Source: DSUN01 sp035527715 (GTDB taxonomy: Bacteria; Planctomycetota; PUPC01; DSUN01). From it: a DNA stretch of 27,392 bases. Positions 15,824 through 22,574 of this stretch are shown one piece after another (the stretch's first letter is position 1; every line of letters starts with the position of its first letter). Under the pieces are notes generated by a model. That model was not told the origin of the DNA. It made no database searches and saw only the letters and a program-made list of their open reading frames with translations. A program made the translations under genes and the position numbers. The DNA lies in contig DATKZY010000059.1 of NCBI GenBank assembly GCA_035527715.1, positions 1 through 27,392 on the forward strand, given 5' to 3'.

Positions 15824-16981
15824 TTGCACAGCTTCCCTTCACAGCAGGCCATCTCGGTGCCGCGCAGCCGCATCCGCGAGCTGTCGGAGCTGGCAGCCAG
15901 GGTGAAGGACCCGCTGCGCCTCTACTTCGGCGAATCGAACGTGCCGACGCCCGCCTTCATCAAGGAGGCGGCGAAGCGCGCGCTCGACGAAGGCTACACC
16001 TACTACACCCACAACGCGGGCTACCTCGACCTCCGCCAGGCCATCGCGGCCCAGACGCGTCGCCTCCACGGCCTCGACTACGAGCCCGACGGCGAGGTGA
16101 TTGTGACCGCGGGCGGCGTCGAGGCGATGTTCCTCGCCCTCTACGCGACGCTGGAGCCGGGCTCGAAGGCGGTCATCCTCTCCCCCTGCTGGCCAGACGT
16201 GGCGGCGATCGTGCGCATGCTGGGCGCCACGCCGGTCGAGGTGCCGCTCGTCGAGTCGGGCGGGCGCCGGGCGGTGGACTGCCAGGCCGTGCTCGACGCC
16301 CTCGACCCCTCGGTGCGCGTGCTCTTCGTCAACAGCCCCTTGAATCCCACGGGCTGGATGATGACCGACGCGGAGGAGGCATTCCTTGCCCAGGTTGCCG
16401 AGAGGCACGGGCTGTGCCTCGTCCTCGACCAGGTCTACGAGCGAATCGTCTTCGACGGCTCGGTGGCGCCCATCCGCCACGCGGCCCGGCTCCGAGAGAA
16501 TCTCGTGCTGGTCAACAGCGTGTCGAAGGCATACTGCATGACGGGCTGGCGGCTCGGCTACGCGCTCGGGCCAAGGCGGATCATCGAGCAGATGACGAAG
16601 CTCCAGGAGTTCGTGGTGAGCCACGCCCCCGCTCCATCGCAGCGGGCCGCCCTGGCCGCCATCACGGAAGGCGAGCCCTTCGTGCGCGAGATGCAGGCCC
16701 GCTATCGGGCGCTCCGCGACCTGGCGTGCGAGCGCCTCCGCCGCTGTCCGCGGGTCGCGCTGGTCGAGCCCCGGGGCGCCTTCTACGCCTTCCCGCGCAT
16801 CGAGGGGCTCGCCGATTCGTTCGACTTCTGCCGCCGCCTGCTGCTCGAGAAGGGGGTGGGCCTGGCCCCCGGCTGCGCCTTTGGCGCGGGCGGCGAGGGA
16901 CACGTCCGCCTCTGCTTCGCGGTCGAGGAGAGCATCCTCGTGCCCGCCCTCGACCGCCTCGCCGAGTTCCTCTCATTGTAG
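15824..16981 (+). CDS. PLP-dependent aminotransferase, class I/II
   Basis: 385-residue fold-type I aminotransferase of the aspartate aminotransferase-like group. It has NSPLNPTGW with N174, VLDQVYERIVFDG (Asp and Tyr contacting PLP), the Schiff-base lysine in NSVSKAYCMTGWRLGY (K235), and the C-terminal carboxylate-binding Arg in GHVRLCFA. The amino donor and acceptor are not predictable. The start is taken as TTG 15824, because GGGAG lies 7 nt before it and a promoter ends just upstream; GTG 15857 (giving MPRSRIRELSEL) also fits the family N-terminus. The open frame back to 15548 runs through the promoter and is not coding there. The stop codon lies inside a palindromic element (16977-17049). 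A cupin gene follows. Confidence 0.92.
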   Translation: MHSFPSQQAISVPRSRIRELSELAARVKDPLRLYFGESNVPTPAFIKEAAKRALDEGYTYYTHNAGYLDLRQAIAAQTRRLHGLDYEPDGEVIVTAGGVEAMFLALYATLEPGSKAVILSPCWPDVAAIVRMLGATPVEVPLVESGGRRAVDCQAVLDALDPSVRVLFVNSPLNPTGWMMTDAEEAFLAQVAERHGLCLVLDQVYERIVFDGSVAPIRHAARLRENLVLVNSVSKAYCMTGWRLGYALGPRRIIEQMTKLQEFVVSHAPAPSQRAALAAITEGEPFVREMQARYRALRDLACERLRRCPRVALVEPRGAFYAFPRIEGLADSFDFCRRLLLEKGVGLAPGCAFGAGGEGHVRLCFAVEESILVPALDRLAEFLSL

Positions 16982-17049
16982 GCGCGATGTCCACATCCCG
17001 CGTGGGCGTGCGATCATCGAATTCGCGGGACGAGGACGTCCCGCCTACA
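16977..17049. repeat. Palindromic element overlapping the aminotransferase stop codon
   Basis: Two 26-bp arms (16977-17002 and 17024-17049) are inverted copies with 22 of 26 matches. The left begins TGTAGGCG and the right ends CGCCTACA. A perfect inner hairpin GCGGGACG-AGGA-CGTCCCGC lies at 17025-17044. The TAG stop (16979-16981) is part of the left arm. No T run follows, so termination by this hairpin is uncertain. Confidence 0.75.
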
Positions 17050-17077
17050 GCACCCAAGGGTGCACTGGAGAAGCAGA

Positions 17078-17428
17078 ATGAAGGTCAAGCACTACAGCGA
17101 TGTGGCCGCGCAGCAGGTGGAGGAGGGAGCGAAGGGCGTGAGGATTCGGTGGGTCATCAATGAGGGCGACGGCGCGGGGAACTTCGCGATGCGCCACTTC
17201 GAGATCGCCCCGGGCGGCCACACGCCGCACCACGCCCATGCGTGGGAGCACGAGGTCTTCGTGCTCACAGGGCACGGCAGCGTCGCCGGCCCCGAGGGCG
17301 AGACGCCGTTGCGGCCGGGCACAGTGGTGTTCGTGCCGCCCGACGAGGAGCACCACTTCGCCAACGACGGCTCCGAGCCGCTCACGCTGCTGTGCCTGAT
17401 CCCGATGGCAAAGACGTGCACGGGGTAA
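17078..17428 (+). CDS. Small single-domain cupin protein
   Basis: 116 residues forming one cupin barrel. Motif 1 is GGHTPHHAHAWEHEVFVLTG, with H52, H54 and E59 as metal ligands; motif 2 is PGTVVFVPPDEEHHFAND, with H92 or H93 as the fourth ligand. Such stand-alone cupins act as metal-dependent isomerases, dioxygenases or small-molecule sensors; the substrate here is unknown. The ATG at 17078 has GGAG 8 nt upstream and gives the compact family N-terminus, against a GTG at 17060. It lies 97 nt after the aminotransferase gene, behind a palindromic element, so cotranscription is possible but not certain. Confidence 0.9.
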   Translation: MKVKHYSDVAAQQVEEGAKGVRIRWVINEGDGAGNFAMRHFEIAPGGHTPHHAHAWEHEVFVLTGHGSVAGPEGETPLRPGTVVFVPPDEEHHFANDGSEPLTLLCLIPMAKTCTG

Positions 17429-17481
17429 GGCAGGTTGCCGCGCGTCCGAATAGTGACCTCAGCGGAAGTAGCATGCGACGC

Positions 17482-17693
17482 GTAGCCCCCGAACGGGGGC
17501 GACCCAGCCGTAGCCCAGGGCGACCGAAGGGAGCCCTGGGTAGACCGATCCCCACGGGGGAGCCCCCGAACGGGGGCGATTCAGAAGGCCACGAATCGCC
17601 CCTTTCAGGGGCTCATGCATGGGGTGGCCTCGTTTCCCAGGGCTCCCTTCGGTCGCCCTGGGCTACGATTGGCTCGCCCACTTCGTGGGCTAC
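17482..17693. repeat. 212-bp palindromic element, copy 1
   Basis: The element begins GTAGCCCCCGAACGGGGGCG and ends CGCCCACTTCGTGGGCTAC. Its inner parts pair over long stretches: GTAGCCCAGGGCGACCGAAG on the left returns inverted as CTTCGGTCGCCCTGGGCTAC on the right. Shorter hairpins are nested within (CCCCGAACGGGG, CCCCTTTCAGGGG). It carries no gene. The same element, also 212 bp, recurs at 24252-24463. The rest of the gap 17429-17801 holds only the palindrome at 17743-17768. Confidence 0.88.
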
Positions 17694-17742
17694 CAAACGA
17701 GTGTCGAATCCGCTCCGTGGTGGTACACTACTTTGGCAGAGG

Positions 17743-17768
17743 CCAATAGGACCCATGGGTCCTATGGG
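17743..17768. repeat. Short near-perfect palindrome
   Basis: ATAGGACCCATGGGTCCTAT (17746-17765) equals its own reverse complement; three more base positions on each side pair with one mismatch. It lies 34 nt past the stop of the minus-strand TIM-barrel gene and could mark its transcript end or bind a dimeric protein. Confidence 0.6.
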
Positions 17769-17801
17769 AGCGGTCACAGGCAGCGGGGCCACTGGCGCCC
17801 T

Positions 17802-18644
17802 TCAAGAGAGCCGCGTGCGCTGCGCGGCCGCGGCGAGGAAGTCCTGCGCCCTGCGATAGGCGGCGTCGCTCTCCTGCGGCGGCACGATCACGGGGGTGTC
17901 GAGCTCCAGGGCGTTGACCAGCTTGAGATAGGTCGGGTAGTCGAGCACGCCCTCCCCCAGCGGCGCCGGCTCGACGAGCGGCTCGTCGGTCGCCGCGACC
18001 AGACGGACGTCGGTGGCGCGGGCGACCGCGACGGCGTCGGCGAGGGTGGCGAAGATTTCGGCCAGGGCGCGGCGAGGCTCGGCGGCGGCCTCGGCGCTGA
18101 GGATCGCCGCGGGGTCGAGCGCCACCCGCACCCGCAGCGTCATCACGTCGGCCACCAGGCCCGCCAGGCTGTCGAGCGTGTTCAGCGTCGTCGCCGGGTG
18201 CGGCTCGAAGCACAGGCGCACCCCCACGTCGTCCACCTGGTCGAGGAGTGCCCACACGCGCCGCACCAGGAGGTCCCAGGTCGCGTCGGCCCAGTTCTCG
18301 GGGTATGGGGCAAGCGGCCGGCCCGGGTCGGGGTGGCGGCTGCCGGCGTGGGTGACGGCGTGGTCGCAGTTGAGGAGTGCCCCCGCCTCGAGCGCGCGGG
18401 CGAGGCGCGCGAGGTCGCGGCGGCAGGCGTCCTCGGAGGGCGTGAGGAAGTTGCACGAGCACTCGAGCGCCACGATCTCGACGCGCTCGGCGTCGAATGC
18501 CTCGCGGATGGCCACGAGGTCGGCGTCGCGCCAGCCCGGGTCGAAGGGCAGCGACACGCCGCGGAAGCCGAGGCCCGCGGCTCGCCGCGCCAGGGCGTCC
18601 CACCCTTCGCCTTCCTGGGGCCGCATGGCTGCCGAGAGCCTCAT
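17802..18644 (-). CDS. Sugar phosphate isomerase/epimerase-like TIM-barrel protein
   Basis: 280 residues of the AP-endonuclease-2/xylose isomerase-like TIM-barrel family: LAARAKGL-type opening (ARRAAGLGFRGVSLPFD), DAERVEIVALECSCNF, VGVRLCFEPHP (a metal-ligand Glu is expected here), RVRVALDPAAIL, and the C-terminal YPTYLKLVNALELDTPVIV. Likely metal-dependent isomerase or epimerase; substrate unknown. The ATG at 18644 uses the last base of the ptb stop codon (TGATG), so translation is coupled to ptb. The frame stays open to 18920, but that overlaps ptb and the family N-terminus (MRLSAAMRP) starts here. Confidence 0.85.
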   Translation of the reverse strand: MRLSAAMRPQEGEGWDALARRAAGLGFRGVSLPFDPGWRDADLVAIREAFDAERVEIVALECSCNFLTPSEDACRRDLARLARALEAGALLNCDHAVTHAGSRHPDPGRPLAPYPENWADATWDLLVRRVWALLDQVDDVGVRLCFEPHPATTLNTLDSLAGLVADVMTLRVRVALDPAAILSAEAAAEPRRALAEIFATLADAVAVARATDVRLVAATDEPLVEPAPLGEGVLDYPTYLKLVNALELDTPVIVPPQESDAAYRRAQDFLAAAAQRTRLS

Positions 18645-19585
18645 CAATAGCGCACCTTTCCCACCTTGAGGCGCAGCTCGCGGGCGACGCTGGCGATGTA
18701 GACGGCGCAGGCGATGCTCACGAGCTTTGCCCGCGCCTGGTCGGCCCGCGAGGTGAGGACGATGGGCGCCTTCGCCCCCACCACCATCCCGGCCACCGTG
18801 AGGCCGCCGAGGTAGACGAGCGACTTGGCGAGGATGTTCCCCGCCTCGATGTCGGGCACGATCAACACGTCGGCCTTCCCCGCCACCGGCCCTTTGATCT
18901 TCTTGTGCTGCGCGGCCCACTCGTTGATGGCGTTGTCGAAGGCGAACGGCCCGTCAATGACGCACTTGGGCGAGAACTGCCCGCGGTCGGCCATGATGTG
19001 CAGCGTCGCGGCGTCCACCGTGGCCTGCATCGCGGGGTTCACCAGCTCGACGGCGGCGAGCACGGCCACCTTCGGCTCCTCGATGCCGAAGGCGTGGGCG
19101 ACGTGGACGGCGTTGAGGATGATCGCGGCCTTGGTCGCCAGGTCGGGCGCGATGTTCATCGCGCCGTCGGACATGAACAGGAAGCTGTCGCGCTGCGGGT
19201 GCTCGAAGATGTAGACGTGGCTCATGATCGAGCCGGTGCGGAGGCCCCGCTCCTTGTCGAGCACGGCGCGCAGGAAGTCGTCGGTGTGGATGTGTCCCTT
19301 CATCAGGATGTCGGCCTCGTGGGCGCTCACCATCGCGGTGGCCGTGGCGGCGGCGCGGAGGGGGTCGCGCTCGTGCACGATCTTCGCGTCGCCCAGGTCG
19401 ATCTGGTGCTCCTCGGCCGTCTTCTGGATGGCCATCTCGTTGCCCACCAGGATGGCCCGCACCATCTTCTCGCGCACCGCGTCGGCCACGGCCTCGAGCA
19501 CCGTGTGGTCCTCGGCCACGGCCACCGCCAGATCCTTCACCGCGTAGTCGCGCACCGCGGCAATCACTTCGTCGAACAACCTCAT
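18644..19585 (-). CDS. ptb: Phosphate butyryltransferase/acetyltransferase
   Basis: 313 residues matching the phosphate acetyl/butyryltransferase (Ptb) family: ILVGNEMAIQKTAEE, GHIHTDDFLRAVLDKERGLR, SHVYIFEHP, SDGAMNIAPDLATKAAIILN, VIDGPFAFDNAINEWAA, ADVLIVPDIEAGNILAKSL and VGAKAPIVLTSRAD. It interconverts acyl-CoA plus phosphate with acyl phosphate plus CoA. No butyrate kinase gene is in the window, so direction and chain length are open. GAGGAG sits 7 nt before the ATG at 19585, which decides this start over one five codons upstream. The next gene overlaps its stop by one base. Confidence 0.93.
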   Translation of the reverse strand: MRLFDEVIAAVRDYAVKDLAVAVAEDHTVLEAVADAVREKMVRAILVGNEMAIQKTAEEHQIDLGDAKIVHERDPLRAAATATAMVSAHEADILMKGHIHTDDFLRAVLDKERGLRTGSIMSHVYIFEHPQRDSFLFMSDGAMNIAPDLATKAAIILNAVHVAHAFGIEEPKVAVLAAVELVNPAMQATVDAATLHIMADRGQFSPKCVIDGPFAFDNAINEWAAQHKKIKGPVAGKADVLIVPDIEAGNILAKSLVYLGGLTVAGMVVGAKAPIVLTSRADQARAKLVSIACAVYIASVARELRLKVGKVRY

Positions 19586-19644
19586 GCGGGTTCTCCTCAC
19601 ATGTCACGAGGGGCGAAGCAACGCCCTGGACGCTTCTCGTGCAG

Positions 19645-21171
19645 CTATCCGCAACGTGGCCCGCTCACCGCGCGGCCTCTTCGGCGGCGCCGCAGCGCGG
19701 CCAGGCCCAGGAGCAGCAGCGCGGCAGAGGCAGGCTCTGGGATGATCGCGAGCTGGAGGAACTGGTCCGGGGTAAGGACGCCCTCGGAGAGGCGGAACTC
19801 GTCAATGAGGCCGGCGAAGTTGGCCTGCGAGCCGCTGCCGCCGCCAAACCACTGGAGGCCGCCCATGTACAGCAGCGCGGTGTCAATGTCGAAGAGCCCC
19901 GGCGTGTTCAGCGCCTGGTCCGCGACGAGTTCGTAGTTCTCGTACAGGCGCACCGTGCCATTGTCGTACACGGCGGCCACGTGCTGCCACTCGTTCGCGG
20001 TGACCGTGCCGGCGGCCGAGAGGACGTTGTTGTCCGCGTCGTAGGCGCCGTCGCTGCTGCTGGCCCACCGCAGCTCCCCGGTGTTCGTGATGATGAGCGC
20101 CCAGTTGCGCTGGTTGACGCCGTTGTCGTTCCACTCGCCCGCGATGGCCCGGTTGCCGCTGATGACGGAGGGGTTGATGAATGCCTCGACGGTGAAGCCG
20201 CCGCCCCAGCCGGGCGCCATGTCCAGGTTGGCCGGGAAGGCCACATAGCTGCCACTGCTTCCGTTGAACGACAGGCTCACGGCGTTGCTGTACTCGGTGG
20301 GCGTGAAGACGGAGCTGCCAGGCACCTGGTTGCTGTAGGTGACCCCGCCGGACGCCGTGCCGTCGGGCCCGGTAACGACGTTGGCCACGGCGCCCACGGG
20401 GTTGGGCGGCGTGCCATCCTCGGCGCGAATCCAGGCGCGGAGACGGTTGGACTGGGTGAACTGGGAGCGGCTGAGGGAGCTCGGCTCGATGCGCAACTCG
20501 TCAATGCTGCCGTTAAAGGGTCGCGGGCCGTTGTCGACGCCGAACTCATCCACGTTGCCGATCTTGAGGTTCGCGTTGTCGGCCGTGTAGATGCCGGCGG
20601 GCGACCGCGTCACGGGGATGGCAACTTGCAGGCCGTCAACGTAGATGCGGCTGACGGCCCCCGCGCTGACGGCGGCGACGTGGTACCACTTGCCCGGCAC
20701 GATCAGGCCGCTGGCACTGATGACCCGGTCGTTCGCGTCGTAATTGCCGTCGGGCGACACGTCGAACCGCAGCGCGCCCGTGTCGGTCACCCAGAAGCCC
20801 CAGGAGCGGAGCTCTCCGGTGCCGGGGGGCTGGGCCCAGTCCGACGCGATGGTGTGATACTGGCCTGAGACGGCGATGTTGATGAATGCCTCGACGGTGA
20901 AGTTGTTCGTGGTCACCTGCGTCCCCGTGCCGTAGGTCACGAACGTCGAGTTGCCGCCGTCAAAGACAGCCGGCTGGCCATTGGCCAAGGCGCCTCCACC
21001 CAGGTCCACCAGGGGTGCGATGACGCTCGTGCTGTAGGTCACCCCACCCGAGATGGTCCCGCCCACCGAGCCCTCGAAGCGCTCGTAGACCAGGGGAGCG
21101 CCGAGCCCGATGGTGGCCAGGACCAACACGAACACGCCAACCACAACGCCACTCAAACCTGTCCGCCTCAT
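19645..21171 (-). CDS. Exported LamG-domain protein with PEP-CTERM sorting signal
   Basis: 508 residues. A signal peptide (basic start MRRTGLSG, then a hydrophobic core to about 25) is followed by two LamG/concanavalin-like domains, about 30-230 and 270-470. They are clearly repeats of each other: both contain SGGVTYS, FTVEAFIN and a DGNYDANDRVISASG or DGAYDADNNVLSAAG segment. The end is IPEPASAALLLLGLAALRRR (from 477), a PEP-CTERM tripartite signal for exosortase, then a short basic tail. It should be sorted to the cell surface, perhaps with extracellular polysaccharide, where LamG domains bind carbohydrate or protein. AGGAGG stands 8 nt before the ATG at 21171. ptb begins 59 nt after it on the same strand. 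Confidence 0.93.
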   Translation of the reverse strand: MRRTGLSGVVVGVFVLVLATIGLGAPLVYERFEGSVGGTISGGVTYSTSVIAPLVDLGGGALANGQPAVFDGGNSTFVTYGTGTQVTTNNFTVEAFINIAVSGQYHTIASDWAQPPGTGELRSWGFWVTDTGALRFDVSPDGNYDANDRVISASGLIVPGKWYHVAAVSAGAVSRIYVDGLQVAIPVTRSPAGIYTADNANLKIGNVDEFGVDNGPRPFNGSIDELRIEPSSLSRSQFTQSNRLRAWIRAEDGTPPNPVGAVANVVTGPDGTASGGVTYSNQVPGSSVFTPTEYSNAVSLSFNGSSGSYVAFPANLDMAPGWGGGFTVEAFINPSVISGNRAIAGEWNDNGVNQRNWALIITNTGELRWASSSDGAYDADNNVLSAAGTVTANEWQHVAAVYDNGTVRLYENYELVADQALNTPGLFDIDTALLYMGGLQWFGGGSGSQANFAGLIDEFRLSEGVLTPDQFLQLAIIPEPASAALLLLGLAALRRRRRGRAVSGPRCG

Positions 21172-21224
21172 CTTCCCGTCCTCCTGTCACAAAGGGCCAT
21201 GAAGCTACACGTCCCACGTACACC

Positions 21225-21253
21225 AGTATATTAGAGCGCGGGCAGAAGTCCAA
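21225..21253 (-). promoter_or_regulatory. Promoter of the PEP-CTERM protein gene
   Basis: Minus-strand TTGGAC (21248-21253), 17 nt, TATACT (21225-21230), giving a start near 21218 and a leader of about 47 nt with AGGAGG. The -10 is the same TATACT as in the amidohydrolase operon promoter. Confidence 0.5.
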
Positions 21254-21327
21254 CGCGACCTGAGCGTGACAAGGCATGCTGGGCCGACGGGGCTTCCTGC
21301 CTGCTTCGCACGGCGGCCGGCGGGCCG

Positions 21328-22194
21328 TCAGAGTTCAATCACATCATAGCGCTTCATGCGGTAGGTGCAGCCGACGTTGAGGGCGGTGATGGGGCCGAGC
21401 TGGCGGGCGTCGCGCGCGTGGCTGTGGCCGAACACGGCGTGCCGCACCTTGTCGTGGCGGCGCAACGTCTCCCCGAGTGCGAGACTGCCCATGAAGGCGT
21501 TGCCGAAGGCCCACGTCGGGTCGGCCTTCCGCTTGAGCATCTCGGCGAACGGGATGTGGTGGGTGACGGCGACGATGGTGCGGACGCCGCCCTCGACCTC
21601 GGCGAGCTGGGCCTCCAGGCGGTCGAGCGTGAGCTGGTGGAAGCGGCGGTCGTCGAAGCCCCAGCGGATCATCTCGCCGTCCATCCAGCGCGAGCCGGCG
21701 CGGAAGCCGTCGGGCGAAATGTCGTCGGTGATGGTCAGGAGGCGCGCGAAACGCCAGTCGTGCCGGGCGAAGCCTGGGGCGACCTTGTGCTCGTAGAAGC
21801 GCGTCGGCACGCCCAGGGCCTCGTCGCGGAACGAGTAGTCGTACCAGCCGATGGTGCCGACGAAGCCGACGTCGCCGACGACCCGCGGGCCGGCATCCAG
21901 GTCGTGGAAGCCGCAGGCCCGCGCGGCCTCGGGGATGGCGCGGTCGTAGAGGTCGAACGAGTCGCCCGTGCGGGTCCACAGGTCGTGGTTGCCCGCGACG
22001 AGGAGCTTCTCGCCCTGGAAGCCGTCGAAGAGCCGAAGGCAGTGGTCGAGGAGGGAGATGTCGTGGGCAAACGTGTCGCCCGCGACGACCAGCACGTCGC
22101 CCCCGATGCGGCAGATCTCGGCGGCGAGCGCATCCACCCGGTCGCGGTACTGGGCGAACTCATAGTGGAGGTCGGCGGTGACGATCAGCCGCAC
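21328..22194 (-). CDS. Calcineurin-like metallophosphoesterase
   Basis: 288 residues with the full metallophosphoesterase metal set: TADLHY (D8, H10), AGDTF (G39-D40), AGNHDLW (N69, H70), VTHHIPF and FGHSHARD. It is a cytoplasmic dimetal enzyme acting on phosphomono- or diesters; the substrate is unknown. The start is a GTG at 22194 giving MRLIVTADLHY, the expected N-terminus; no clear ribosome site is present. It begins 16 nt after the rpmH stop codon, so it probably shares that very strong promoter and is translated by coupling or reinitiation. Confidence 0.92.
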   Translation of the reverse strand: MRLIVTADLHYEFAQYRDRVDALAAEICRIGGDVLVVAGDTFAHDISLLDHCLRLFDGFQGEKLLVAGNHDLWTRTGDSFDLYDRAIPEAARACGFHDLDAGPRVVGDVGFVGTIGWYDYSFRDEALGVPTRFYEHKVAPGFARHDWRFARLLTITDDISPDGFRAGSRWMDGEMIRWGFDDRRFHQLTLDRLEAQLAEVEGGVRTIVAVTHHIPFAEMLKRKADPTWAFGNAFMGSLALGETLRRHDKVRHAVFGHSHARDARQLGPITALNVGCTYRMKRYDVIEL

Positions 22195-22210
22195 GGGAAG
22201 GGGTCACCAC

Positions 22211-22357
22211 TTACTCTTGCCGGGTCGGGGCCAGGCGCTTGCAGCCCTTGGCGCGGCGGCGATTGATGATGGCGCGGCCGCCGCGGGTCTTCATGCGCGC
22301 CCGAAAGCCCTTCTGGCGAACGCGGTGCAGGGTGCTGTTGCGTCTCTTGATCTTCAT
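22211..22357 (-). CDS. rpmH: 50S ribosomal protein bL34
   Basis: 48 residues, translating as MKIKRRNSTLHRVRQKGF, then RARMKTRGGRAIINRRRAKG and CKRLAPTRQE. The GFRARMxTRGGR and RRRxKGxKRL blocks are the bL34 signature. It is a small basic protein near the exit tunnel of the large ribosomal subunit. AGGGA precedes the ATG at 22357. In most bacteria rpmH is followed by rnpA; here a metallophosphoesterase gene follows instead. Driven by a consensus promoter at 22409-22437. Confidence 0.96.
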   Translation of the reverse strand: MKIKRRNSTLHRVRQKGFRARMKTRGGRAIINRRRAKGCKRLAPTRQE

Positions 22358-22408
22358 CGGAATCCCTAACCCAGGTCACAGCCGTTTGACGTCCACAGAT
22401 TAACCGCT

Positions 22409-22437
22409 ATTATACGATGCAGGTCGGTGGGTGTCAA
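22409..22437 (-). promoter_or_regulatory. Consensus sigma70 promoter of rpmH
   Basis: Minus-strand TTGACA (22432-22437), 17 nt, TATAAT (22409-22414): a perfect match in both boxes and spacing. Transcription should start near 22402, leaving a leader of about 45 nt. It fits the high expression needed for a ribosomal protein. Confidence 0.85.
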
Positions 22438-22460
22438 ACGGGTGGCCATGAAGTCCCAAA

Positions 22461-22560
22461 GGGGATGGGTGGATGAATGGATGAGTGGATGAATGAATGC
22501 ACCCGCCGAGAGGGTTCTGACAATCATCCAGTCCTCCATCCATCCATTCATCCCCTCCCC
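22461..22560. repeat. Inverted pair of GGAT/GAAT short tandem repeats
   Basis: The left arm (22461-22500) is built of GGATGAAT/GGATGAGT units. The right arm (about 22525-22560) holds the complement CCATCCATCCATTCATCCCC. They can pair around a loop of about 25 nt. It lies between the divergent rpmH and ABC transporter genes, so it cannot be a simple terminator for either. Confidence 0.65.
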
Positions 22561-22574
22561 CAGTGAGGCAGGCC

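Noticed and set aside
22358..22440. Replication origin features next to rpmH
   Set aside because: rpmH often lies near dnaA and oriC, but I find no cluster of TTATCCACA boxes or dnaA gene here.
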